Source: an uncultured Verrucomicrobiales bacterium
GTDB taxonomy: Bacteria; Verrucomicrobiota; Verrucomicrobiia; Verrucomicrobiales; Akkermansiaceae
Direction of reading: 5' to 3'
NCBI GenBank assembly: GCA_937905985.1
Contig: CALCWC010000001.1
Location: 1 to 45,485 of the forward strand
Length of the DNA: 45,485 nucleotides
Shown: positions 23,870-32,229 of the stretch, one piece after another
Layout: each line of letters begins with the position of its first letter
How positions within the stretch are numbered: position 1 is the stretch's first letter
The notes under the pieces: model-generated
The model's input: only the letters and a program-made list of their open reading frames with translations
Databases searched by the model: none
Told to the model about the DNA's origin: nothing
Position numbers and translations under genes: made by a program

Positions 23870-26115
23870 CACTTCTGCGGGGCGGAGCGCTCCACCTTGA
23901 GCTTGGAGATGCTGCCCTGGAAGCTGCCGAGCTTCTGGGTGGGCAGGATGAAGGTGGAGATGGGCTCCGCCTTCTCGTCATGCGTGCGCACGACCACGGG
24001 CTTTCCGGCAGGCTGGCCGTTGACGAGCAACTGGGTGGATTCCGGCTTGCCGACGAGTTCCAGCTGCACCTTCTGCCCCGCGGGCAGGGTGTAGCCGAAG
24101 GAGAACTCCACGGAGTCGTCGCGACGGAAGCCCACCGTGCCGTCCTTCATGGCGGCGAAGAGCTTGCCGGTGGGGCCTTCCAGCAACACCTGCTCCTGAC
24201 CGGGCGCGGCCTGGTCCAACTGCACATCCATGGTGACATGGTAGTTCGGTCCGACGGCGGGGGTGGCGAGTTTCTTGAGGCAGGCTGCGGCATCCGCGTC
24301 CTCGCAGGTCACGGGCTTGTCCGTGGCGTGGAGCGGGTTGCAGCCGGGGGCACCGCCAATCTGCTTAACGAGCGCCACGTGGTCCTGGTAGGAGCGCGGG
24401 GCGTCCTCCTTGCCCCAGAACTTCTGGCTCATCACGTTGGCGGAATCGGAGATGGTGTTCCAGATATCCACGCTGCCGTAGCCGCGGTACTTGAGGTCAA
24501 TCATGTCGTTCCACACGGCGAAGGCGGCGCCGAGCAGCTGCGGGTGGCCGGCGGGCACATCCACACCGCTGAGGTTGTGCGGCACAAAGTGGTCGTACAT
24601 CCAGGGGTGGTTGCGGTCCATGCGGTAGTAGTCCGCAAAGGGCACGATGTAGAGGTGGACATCCATGGAGTTGATGATGTCGAACCCTGCGGCGATGGCC
24701 TCCTCCGGCTGGTACCAGCCGCGGTTCCAGAGGTTGATCTGCACGCCCTTGGCGCGCACGGGGGTGTTGCCCTTCTTGGTGGAGAGGCTGCCCCAGAGGC
24801 GCGGGGTGTAGCCGCGGTCCTGGATGTGCTTGAGCACGGCATCCGTGAACTTGCGGTAGTCCTCGCTGTCGCCCTTGAACTCATCCGCACCGATGTGCAC
24901 CACGCAGCCGTCGAACACGGGGCGGCCCAGCTTCTCGTTCTTCAGCAGGTACTCGTCCCACACCTCACCGATGAACTGTGCGGATTCCGGCTTGGCGGCA
25001 TCCAGCTCCTCCGCGCTGCGCGGGTTGTTGTTCATGAGGCGCAGGTCCGGGCGCACGCGGGTGAAGGAGAGGGCGTGGGCGGGGGCGTCGAACTCCGGCA
25101 CGATGTTCACGCCGCGCGCCTTGGCGTAGTCGATGAGCTCGCGGAACTGCTTCTTGGTGTAGGAGACATCCGGCGAGGTGAGCGGCGCGCCGTCCGGGCC
25201 CTTGATATCGGACTCCATGCGAAAGCCGGTGTAGGCCTCCTTGAAACCGTCCTTCTGGGCCTTGGCGTAGTCCTCCAGGAAGATGAAGTTGTCGTTGAGG
25301 TGAATGTGGAAATCGTTGAGCTTGTACCAGGCCATGGTGTCCACCACATCCTTGAGGTACTGGTAGGGCACGGGCAGGCGGCCCACATCCAGGATAAAGC
25401 CGCGCAGCTTGTAGCGGGGGATATCCACCGCCACGCCGCAGGGCAGCTGCGGGCTCTGGCGCAGCATCTGCAGCAGCGTGCGCGTGCCCCAGTACAGGCC
25501 CTTGGCCGTGTTGGCGTCTATGTTCACGCCCTTCTCGCTGATGATCATGCGGTATCCCTCGTCGCCCAGCTCCGGGCGATTGCCCAGGCGCAGGCGGACG
25601 CCGCTGGCGCGGTCCTCCGGGTCAAGCTTCCACTCGCCGCCCGTCACCGCGGCAAAATCCTTGAGGAGGGCCTGGGCATCCAGCCCATCCACATCCTTGC
25701 CGATGTGGAGGACCGGTTCAACGGTGCGCGTGCCGGCGATACCGCGCCACTGCAGGATCTCCGGGATGACATTGGGCTTGGGGTTGGCGCCCTGAGCGGC
25801 GGGCTCCTTGGCGCAAACCGTGACAATGTAGTCCTTGCTCACGGCCTTCTCGTCCCCGCGCTTCAGCTCAAAGCTCACGCGCACGGGCGTATCCTGGAGC
25901 ACCTTCGCCACGTTGCCGTTGCTATCGATAATCTGTTCGTAGTCCGCGCCGAGGATGGAAACCTCGGCACCCTCCACCTTGGGCATCTCCAGCTTGGAAA
26001 CACCGGGAGCCAAACGCTCCGGAACCTTCAGGGAATCCGCATCCTCCTTCAGCGTGCCTGCATAAAGGGCCCCGGCTGTCAGTGCCAACATCGTCATTAC
26101 AGAAGAAATCTTCAT
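23869..26115 (-). CDS. Secreted beta-N-acetylhexosaminidase, GH20
   Basis: A 748-aa protein. The ATG at 26115 gives the signal MKISSVMTMLALTAGALYA. Domain order: an N-terminal beta region (25-130), a GH20b alpha/beta domain (about 135-230), the GH20 TIM barrel (about 235-610) and a C-terminal LamG-like beta-sandwich (about 625-748). The catalytic pair is HIGADEF (D411, E412); other barrel marks are FHIHLNDN (269-276), VPEFDAPAH (339-347), where family members usually have E-x-D-x-P-x-H, and INLWNRGWYQ. It removes terminal GlcNAc or GalNAc from glycans through substrate-assisted catalysis, as expected for a mucin degrader. It is followed by the coupled membrane protein gene. Confidence 0.93.
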   Translation of the reverse strand: MKISSVMTMLALTAGALYAGTLKEDADSLKVPERLAPGVSKLEMPKVEGAEVSILGADYEQIIDSNGNVAKVLQDTPVRVSFELKRGDEKAVSKDYIVTVCAKEPAAQGANPKPNVIPEILQWRGIAGTRTVEPVLHIGKDVDGLDAQALLKDFAAVTGGEWKLDPEDRASGVRLRLGNRPELGDEGYRMIISEKGVNIDANTAKGLYWGTRTLLQMLRQSPQLPCGVAVDIPRYKLRGFILDVGRLPVPYQYLKDVVDTMAWYKLNDFHIHLNDNFIFLEDYAKAQKDGFKEAYTGFRMESDIKGPDGAPLTSPDVSYTKKQFRELIDYAKARGVNIVPEFDAPAHALSFTRVRPDLRLMNNNPRSAEELDAAKPESAQFIGEVWDEYLLKNEKLGRPVFDGCVVHIGADEFKGDSEDYRKFTDAVLKHIQDRGYTPRLWGSLSTKKGNTPVRAKGVQINLWNRGWYQPEEAIAAGFDIINSMDVHLYIVPFADYYRMDRNHPWMYDHFVPHNLSGVDVPAGHPQLLGAAFAVWNDMIDLKYRGYGSVDIWNTISDSANVMSQKFWGKEDAPRSYQDHVALVKQIGGAPGCNPLHATDKPVTCEDADAAACLKKLATPAVGPNYHVTMDVQLDQAAPGQEQVLLEGPTGKLFAAMKDGTVGFRRDDSVEFSFGYTLPAGQKVQLELVGKPESTQLLVNGQPAGKPVVVRTHDEKAEPISTFILPTQKLGSFQGSISKLKVERSAPQK

Positions 26116-26124
26116 ACCGCGCAA

Positions 26125-26153
26125 AGACTACCACATTCCCCCTGCCCTTTCAA
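26125..26153 (-). promoter_or_regulatory. Promoter of the GH20 gene, -10 box near the ATG
   Basis: Minus strand TTGAAA (26153-26148), a 17-bp spacer and TAGTCT (26130-26125); the ATG at 26115 is 9 nt further on. Confidence 0.6.
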
Positions 26154-26193
26154 GCAGAAAGGACGGGGAACGGCGCGCAGAAGACACGCCTGG

Positions 26194-27648
26194 TCAGTCG
26201 TTCAAGCGGTGGGTGGTGGGAACGTGGATTTGCTCCGCGGGGGAATCCACATGGAGGATGGTGGGGAGCTGGGTGCGCTTGAGAGCGGAAGCGATGATGC
26301 GGCGCTGGACGCGGCGCACCTCGTTTTCCTCAAAGAGCGGGGTGTTGTGGATAAGCTCGGAGGCGGGGATGTTGCGGTCCACCAGCTCATGGATGATGCG
26401 GTCTGTCTCCGGGTGGTGCGGCTCGGTGAGCGCGCCGAAAAGCCCGGCGTGTTCCTCCTGGATGAATGCCTTGAGCATGTGGAGGTCCATCTCGTACAGG
26501 TTGCCGAGGGGGGCCAGGCCGCCGCAGGTTTCCGCATAGAGGGTGAAGTTGCCCATCATGATATCCTGCCGCGCGAGCGGGCAGATGAGCATGTAGCCCA
26601 GTTCCTCCGCAGCCGCGGTGGCGATGGCGGCGCACAGGCGGGCGCGCGTGGCCTCCGGCATCTTGTCGTCCGCAGGAGCATCCAGCCGACGCACGGTGAT
26701 GCCCAGCTCCTTGGCGGCGGGGGTATCCTTGGCAAAGGAGAGGCCGCAAACGTGCGAGGTGCCGAGCGCGGCGGCGCAGAGGGCGGCAAGCAGGGTGCCG
26801 TTCGGGTGGTCCAGCGGCACGCACGCGCCGGTGAACCCGTGGTTGCGGACGCTGTCCGCGATGCCGCGTTCCAGCGCGCGGCACAGGAGGTCGCGCGGTT
26901 CCGGGAGGGCGGCGCAGGGGCGGCCCTTCTCCAAATCCGCCACCTTGGCGGCGGGCGCAAAGAACGGCAGGCGCAGCAGCGGCTTGCCCTCCGCGGAGAC
27001 GATGAACGAGCCGCCACCGTAGATGTCGCCCCCGGCGGTGCCCACGGGCGCGCAGAGGACCACGGGCACGCCGTTGGTGGTGGCCTCCCAGCGCATGTTG
27101 TCGAACAAATCCGCGGCGGCGGTGGCATGCCAGGGCTGGAGCGCCATGTGGACCATGAGGTCGAAGTCCTCACCCTCCGGCAGCAGTTCCCGCTCGCCGA
27201 GGCGCACAAACACGCGCGCGCCGTCGATTTCCGTCACCACGCTGTCCTCCAGCTCGGTGACGGTGTCCTGCTCCAGCAGGTACGGCACCAGCGCGGCGCG
27301 GCGGCGTTCCGCGGCCGCCGTGTCATCCTCGCAGTCCTCGCCGAGCATGCCGTCCCACAGCTCGTCGTCCGCAATGAACCGGCGGTAACCGCCGAGGATG
27401 AGCGGGGCGTGGCCCAGTTCCGAGGAAAGGGCATCCAGCGCGCGCTGCGTCTGCTCCTCAAAGGAGGGACGCTCCGCCAGGTCCTGCGGGTCCAGCCCGC
27501 AAAGCGCGTCTGCCGGGGCAATGACGAGTTCCGCGCCGTGGTCGATGCAGTCGCGGTAGCCCTGTACGAGGGCGCGGAGGTTGTTGGGGAAATCCCCGGG
27601 GAGGGGGGCGTTTTGGATGATGCCGATACGGCGGATATTGGTAGCCAT
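26194..27648 (-). CDS. NAD-synthetase-like protein lacking active-site motifs
   Basis: A 484-aa protein with the length order and domain order of a short glutamine-dependent NAD synthetase (NadE): an N-terminal nitrilase-like half (1-245; IGIIQNAPLPGDFPNNLRAL, LVIAPADALCGLDPQDLAER, PVVLCAPVGTAGGDIYGGGS) and a C-terminal synthetase-like half (250-484; GNFTLYAETCGGLAPLGNLY). Key residues are missing: the Glu of FPE is Ala (IAPADA), the CEDxW nucleophile motif is gone, the SGGxDS ATP loop reads PLDHPNGTLLAAL, and TGNKSE reads ARQDIMM. It is therefore probably a pseudoenzyme or has a new role. The ATG at 27648 lies 13 nt after lptD in one operon; the longer open frame upstream only shadows the lptD 3' end. 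Confidence 0.75.
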   Translation of the reverse strand: MATNIRRIGIIQNAPLPGDFPNNLRALVQGYRDCIDHGAELVIAPADALCGLDPQDLAERPSFEEQTQRALDALSSELGHAPLILGGYRRFIADDELWDGMLGEDCEDDTAAAERRRAALVPYLLEQDTVTELEDSVVTEIDGARVFVRLGERELLPEGEDFDLMVHMALQPWHATAAADLFDNMRWEATTNGVPVVLCAPVGTAGGDIYGGGSFIVSAEGKPLLRLPFFAPAAKVADLEKGRPCAALPEPRDLLCRALERGIADSVRNHGFTGACVPLDHPNGTLLAALCAAALGTSHVCGLSFAKDTPAAKELGITVRRLDAPADDKMPEATRARLCAAIATAAAEELGYMLICPLARQDIMMGNFTLYAETCGGLAPLGNLYEMDLHMLKAFIQEEHAGLFGALTEPHHPETDRIIHELVDRNIPASELIHNTPLFEENEVRRVQRRIIASALKRTQLPTILHVDSPAEQIHVPTTHRLND

Positions 27649-27661
27649 GGGTGGTGTGGGG

Positions 27662-30262
27662 TTAGTAGAGGTGAACGGGGAGGGTTGTGCCGGTCTCTTC
27701 CAGCGTGAAGGCGAGCCCGACGCCGAATTCGCGCTTGCCGCCGTTGTCGCGCATGTAGACGTTGACGCCGACGTACCAGGCACCGGAGTTGCGGAAGAGG
27801 GAGAGCTGCTGCAGCGGGCTGCGGCCTTCTGTGATGTCCATGTAGGCACGCCCCGCCAGGGTGTAGCACTCGTTGATGCGCAGGTTGGCCTGCGTGTAGA
27901 GCTGGTTGGAGTCCTGCTGGATGGGGTGGTGCTCGATGTACCGGACACCGAAGGTGTACTCGAACCAGGCGCAGGGCATGTGGGAAAGGGAAACGTTGTA
28001 CTGGTGGAAGTCCTCACCGCCGCGGAAGGTCGGGGTGAGCGACTCCAGGCGGAGGCTCAGCGTGTCACCGGGGTTGAAGCGCACCAGCGAGTACAGGTTG
28101 GAGAAGTCACGCACGGAGTTGGGGTTGTCCGCGTTGTAGTCCACAAACGCGTGCCAGTCCAGGATGTTCCTGCGTTCACCGTCCTGCACGGAGGAGAAGG
28201 TGTTCTGCATGCCGAACCTCCAAACGGAGCTCTTGCCCCAACCATCAATGCCGGTGAAGCTGCACAGGTCCATGGCCATGGGGGCGGAGGTGCTGGCACC
28301 CATGGTGGTGGACCAGCAGTCAAGGCGCGGCACAAGCGCATTGGACGAGGAGATGGCCATGTGGGAGAACGAGGTGTACGGGCGCAGCACGTGGGTGAGG
28401 CCCTTGTATCCCATGCTATCCCAGTGGAAGCCGGAGAAATGCCGCTGCAGGCGGATATCGAAATCGCAGCCGAGGTAGCCCATGAAGCGGTTGTCCGAGC
28501 CGATGCCGCCCACGCCGTAGTAGCCGGAATATCCCACGCCGGCCTTGGGCGTGACGTTGAGGAAGCGCAGCACCTTGAAATCCGTGGTGAACTCGTGGGT
28601 GGTGTTCACGCGGGCATATGCGTCCGTATTGAGCAGGCGGGTGTAGTATTCCTTCTCCGGTCCCTCGCGGTAGCGGGAGAGGGCGTTCTCATACTCCATG
28701 CGCTGGATGGGGGAGATGTACTGGCGCATGATGCCGGCGCCGCTGCGGGTCTCGTAATTGATGCGCGTGCCGAACAGAGGCGTGCGCACGCGGTAGAACG
28801 AGCCTTCCACCCGCTCGTCCGTGGCGTAGTAGTTGTTGGGGGCAAAGCGGGTGTAGAGCATGGACTGCGTCAGCCGCGAGGTGCGGACCACGCGCACGGT
28901 GTTGTCCGGCTTGTCTTTGACCTGACACTGCCCCGTGAAGAAGTCGCGCAGCATGTAGCGGTCGCTCACGGCGGTGACGTTGGTGACGGCGGACCAGCGG
29001 GCGGAGGGGTCGGCCTGCGGCATGAATTCCCAGCCGGCCTGCATGGAGCCGTAGTAGCGCTGCTTGCGGATGCGGCTTCGGGGAACGTCCGTGGGGTTGA
29101 TCATGTAGCCGCGGTCCGGGGCATAGTAGAACTTGATGCCGGAGAAGTCCTCGTGGCGGCGCGCCATGGCGATATCCTGGAAATCCAACCCGAAGGCGAA
29201 ACCGCGGCGGGTGCGGACATCCGCGTGCAGGGTGGCCAGGTAATCCGCGGTGGGCATGATGCCCTCCACGCGGCGGTTGCCCAGCAGCACGCCGTAGGAG
29301 TTGAGCACATAGAAGCCCCAGTAGGAGCGCGTGCCCATGGAGGGCATATAGCCCTCCTTGGGGTTGAGGGAGTGCGAGAAGGAGAACCAGCCCAGCACGG
29401 GCACCGCCACATCATGGCTGCTCGTGGCCAAGCTCAGTCGGGATAGGGATGCGTAGTCCCCCGGCACAATGCGGAGGGTGCCGGTGCCCACCCAGGAGGA
29501 GGGTTCCTCCACGTCCTCGGTGGAAACATAGGCATCATGGATGGTGACGAGGTGGCGCCCCTGGGCGTCCTTGCCGTACTCCACGCGCGAGCCGCGCACA
29601 ATAAGGCCGTTGACCTTGGCGCGCACGCCGGTGAGCTCTGCCGTGCCGCTTTCCCAGCGGTAGGCCCCGCCGGTGCCGCGCATCATCATTTCACCCTGGC
29701 AGAGGGTGAGCGGGCCGCTCAGCTCCGCCACCTTCTCCTCCAGGTTGGCGGCCACGCCGCCGGCATAGATGTCCGCGCCGCTGTCGGTGACAATGTGGAT
29801 GGGCTCGGCGCTGCCCTGGTAGGAGATGGTGTTGTGGGCGGCATCGTAGCGTATGTCGGCGCCATGGCTCTCCACGGCCAGATTGGTGGGGATGGAAGGG
29901 GTGGAGGAAAGCCCGGCCAGCATGTTGAAGCCGGCCAGGTCCGCCAGCGTGGGCGCGGCGGGGCGCTCGTCGTTGGGCGGCTGCATGGTGCCCTGCTCTT
30001 CCGTGAACGCGGGCATGGGGACCGGCTCGTCCGCGGCTGCGGCGAGCTTGGGGAAGTCCGTGAGGGGCGGGGCGGCGGGCAGCTGCAGCTTCTGGGGCTT
30101 GGCATCCTCCTCCGGCACCTGGGGCAGGGGCGCGGGTGCGGTGTCCTGCGCCCACAGCGCGCCATGGAGGCAGAGCGTGACAAGCGTTCCGAACACTGCC
30201 GCCCTGCTGTCCGTTCCGTGCATCATCCGTTCAAAAGCTACAAGGTGAGAGAAAGCGCGCAT
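27662..30262 (-). CDS. lptD: LPS-assembly outer-membrane protein LptD
   Basis: An 866-aa protein with an N-terminal signal (GTLVTLCLHGALWA), a Pro-rich stretch, a beta-jellyroll-like OstA region (about 130-270; SHGADIRYDAAHNTISYQG, EEKVAELSGPLTLCQGEMMM, RGSRVEYGKDAQGRHLVTI), and a large C-terminal beta-barrel (about 290-866) with GWFSFSHSLNPKEGYMPSMG and many aromatic strands. Domain order and length fit LptD, which inserts LPS into the outer leaflet. The end (LPVHLY) is aromatic, as barrels require. Its start overlaps the stop of the acyltransferase by one base (TGATG). An LptD made together with a lipid acyltransferase suggests a shared role in building the outer membrane. Confidence 0.85.
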   Translation of the reverse strand: MRAFSHLVAFERMMHGTDSRAAVFGTLVTLCLHGALWAQDTAPAPLPQVPEEDAKPQKLQLPAAPPLTDFPKLAAAADEPVPMPAFTEEQGTMQPPNDERPAAPTLADLAGFNMLAGLSSTPSIPTNLAVESHGADIRYDAAHNTISYQGSAEPIHIVTDSGADIYAGGVAANLEEKVAELSGPLTLCQGEMMMRGTGGAYRWESGTAELTGVRAKVNGLIVRGSRVEYGKDAQGRHLVTIHDAYVSTEDVEEPSSWVGTGTLRIVPGDYASLSRLSLATSSHDVAVPVLGWFSFSHSLNPKEGYMPSMGTRSYWGFYVLNSYGVLLGNRRVEGIMPTADYLATLHADVRTRRGFAFGLDFQDIAMARRHEDFSGIKFYYAPDRGYMINPTDVPRSRIRKQRYYGSMQAGWEFMPQADPSARWSAVTNVTAVSDRYMLRDFFTGQCQVKDKPDNTVRVVRTSRLTQSMLYTRFAPNNYYATDERVEGSFYRVRTPLFGTRINYETRSGAGIMRQYISPIQRMEYENALSRYREGPEKEYYTRLLNTDAYARVNTTHEFTTDFKVLRFLNVTPKAGVGYSGYYGVGGIGSDNRFMGYLGCDFDIRLQRHFSGFHWDSMGYKGLTHVLRPYTSFSHMAISSSNALVPRLDCWSTTMGASTSAPMAMDLCSFTGIDGWGKSSVWRFGMQNTFSSVQDGERRNILDWHAFVDYNADNPNSVRDFSNLYSLVRFNPGDTLSLRLESLTPTFRGGEDFHQYNVSLSHMPCAWFEYTFGVRYIEHHPIQQDSNQLYTQANLRINECYTLAGRAYMDITEGRSPLQQLSLFRNSGAWYVGVNVYMRDNGGKREFGVGLAFTLEETGTTLPVHLY

Positions 30263-32010
30263 CAGGAGGCGGACTCCATGTAGCGCTTCAGGAAGCGGGC
30301 GGTGGTGTTTTCCAAATCCAGCAGCACCAGGCCGTCCAGCACGCCGCCGAAACTCTCGTCGATACCGAAGGAGAGCATCTTGCCGTTCAGGCGCAGGTAC
30401 TGGCGCAGCAGCACGGGTATGCCCTTGCGGTCAGGCTCCGCCTCAACCACCATCATGTTGAGCATGCGCACATCCTCCAGCCCGCTGCGCAGCAGAGCCA
30501 TGTCCTCCGCGCGCATGGCCAGCTTGTCCGGCGGGAAATTGGCGGTCACGTGTTGCGCCAGCGTCTCCTCCATGCAGTTGGCGCGCAGCCAGCCCAGGAT
30601 AAGGCGGCGGGAGTAGTCCGTGTAGTCCTGGGAAATGCTGACGGTGCCGTAGAGATAGCGGTACTCCGGGTGCTTGAGGAGGTAGCGGGCGATTCCCATC
30701 CAGAGGGTGTCCAGCGAGCCGGGCTGGCGCTGGTAGGGCGCGGTGATGAACGCACGGCCCATCTCCAGGCCGTGGGTCATGACCTCCATCAAGGGCTTGC
30801 CGAAGCGGAAGAACTGGGCGTTGTACAGGCCATCCAACCCCATGTTGCGGATGATGAAATCCGTTCGGCCGATGCGGTAGGCACCCGCCAGGCGTTTGGC
30901 GGCGGGATCCCACATGATGAGGTGGATGTAGTGCGGGTCGTACTGGTCCAAGTCGCAAGCGGTGCCGGTTCCCTCGCCCACGGCGCGGAAGGTGTTCTCC
31001 CGCTGCAGGCCGATTTCATGCAGAAGGCGGGGTATCTGCTCCGCCTCCGCGGCATACACCTGCATGCCGCCGTTCTCGCCATCCACACAGCGGCAGAATT
31101 CCGGCAGCGCGTCGATTTCCTCCTGCAACAGCTCCGGCGGCTCCGGGGCGTCCACCGGGCAGGGTGGCGTGGCGGGTGCCGGGGTGTCCTGCCCCTTTGG
31201 CGCGGGTACCGTCTCATACCGCAGCATGGATGAGCGCAGGCGCAGATGGTCAATCAGGCTCTGGGAGTCCTTGAAATGCGCCAGCAGCGTGGGCGGAATC
31301 GCGCGCCCCATCCGTATATGGTGGCGCATGCGGCCGTCGCGCTTGATTTCGCGAGGCAGGAAGTTCGGGCGGATGTTCTTGGCCAGCACCGTTACCAGCT
31401 GGAAGAACCAGCCGGTGTGGCCGGAGATGTGCATGGGTACCACGGCGGCACGCGTCTTGGCGATGATGCTCGCCATGTTGGGCTGCCACGGGTCCTCTTG
31501 GATTTCACGGTCGCGCAGGGAGAGTGAGGAGACGGAACCGCTGGGGAAAATCAGCAGGCAGTGCCCCTCGCGCAGCCACGCCAGCATTTCCTTCATGCCG
31601 GCTATGTTGGCGCGCTTGGCCTCGTTGCCGCCGTACACGTTCACCGTGATGGAATACGGCCGCATGCCGCGCACGCAGTACAGGAAATCGTTCACCACGA
31701 TGCGGACATCCTTGCGGCGCCGCATCACCGCCGCGCCGAACATCAGGCCGTCGCTCAGCCCGTGCGGGTGGTTGGAGGTCACCACGCACGGCCCCTCCTC
31801 GGGAATGTTCTCCACGCCCTCCAAGTCAAAGTTCAGGTTGAGGTGCTTGCAGGCAAGGGTGAAGAAATCTTCCGTGCTGCCGTTCTCCCAATCCTCCTCG
31901 ATGTGGTCGTGCGCTTGGTTGAAATTGCTGAACCCCAGGCGGCGTTCGCCCCACTCGATTAGCCACCGGGGCAGCTTCAGCCAGCCCGGCAGGTATTCTG
32001 TGAGGTCCAT
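30262..32010 (-). CDS. Bifunctional acyltransferase, OlsF-type (PlsC-like plus OlsB-like)
   Basis: A 582-aa protein with two acyltransferase halves. The N-terminal half (about 60-290) is a PlsC/OlsA-like O-acyltransferase: NHPHGLSDG (80-88) for the active site and FPSGSVSS (155-162) for the acceptor. The C-terminal half (about 340-580) resembles OlsB, the GNAT-fold N-acyltransferase that acylates an amino acid from acyl-ACP (GTGTACDLDQYDPHYIHLI, KRLAGAYRIGRT). This order is that of OlsF, which makes ornithine lipids; glycine lipids are the alternative. The ATG at 32010 is downstream of a consensus promoter, while a start at 32094 would lie upstream of the transcript. It is the first gene of the operon with lptD and the NadE-like gene. 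Confidence 0.82.
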   Translation of the reverse strand: MDLTEYLPGWLKLPRWLIEWGERRLGFSNFNQAHDHIEEDWENGSTEDFFTLACKHLNLNFDLEGVENIPEEGPCVVTSNHPHGLSDGLMFGAAVMRRRKDVRIVVNDFLYCVRGMRPYSITVNVYGGNEAKRANIAGMKEMLAWLREGHCLLIFPSGSVSSLSLRDREIQEDPWQPNMASIIAKTRAAVVPMHISGHTGWFFQLVTVLAKNIRPNFLPREIKRDGRMRHHIRMGRAIPPTLLAHFKDSQSLIDHLRLRSSMLRYETVPAPKGQDTPAPATPPCPVDAPEPPELLQEEIDALPEFCRCVDGENGGMQVYAAEAEQIPRLLHEIGLQRENTFRAVGEGTGTACDLDQYDPHYIHLIMWDPAAKRLAGAYRIGRTDFIIRNMGLDGLYNAQFFRFGKPLMEVMTHGLEMGRAFITAPYQRQPGSLDTLWMGIARYLLKHPEYRYLYGTVSISQDYTDYSRRLILGWLRANCMEETLAQHVTANFPPDKLAMRAEDMALLRSGLEDVRMLNMMVVEAEPDRKGIPVLLRQYLRLNGKMLSFGIDESFGGVLDGLVLLDLENTTARFLKRYMESAS

Positions 32011-32075
32011 GATCTTTTCCCTTGTTCTCACGTCTTGCTTTGGTTCTGCTCGGCACACACCGCGCCGTGGGCGGA

Positions 32076-32104
32076 ATTCTACCATGCGCGCCACGCCACG
32101 TCAA
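32076..32104 (-). promoter_or_regulatory. Promoter of the acyltransferase-lptD operon
   Basis: Minus strand TTGACG (32104-32099), a 17-bp spacer and TAGAAT (32081-32076). It fixes the ATG at 32010, with a leader of about 60 nt that ends in GGGAAAAG. Confidence 0.8.
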
Positions 32105-32229
32105 CCACAATTGCCCGCCCCAACCCCTCATGCGCGCACAAGATACGGCAACCACCCCTTTTTGTTCGCCCCATATGATTTTTAGCTCGCAAAGGTGCGG
32201 AAAATGTGTTAGTTTACACGGAACGACCA

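Noticed and set aside
26194..27648. A normal NAD synthetase (nadE) call
   Set aside because: The SGGxDS loop, the TGNKSE block and the nitrilase CEDxW motif are not present, so the enzyme name would mislead.
23635..27708. A 1357-codon open frame on the plus strand across the GH20 and NadE-like genes
   Set aside because: It is antisense to two well-supported genes; its His/Gly/Val-rich composition is what the opposite frame of GC-rich coding DNA gives.
27649..28017. Upstream extension of the NadE-like frame into lptD
   Set aside because: The extra residues (Thr/Ser/Pro-rich) are the lptD 3' end read in another frame; the ATG at 27648 starts right at the nitrilase-like block.
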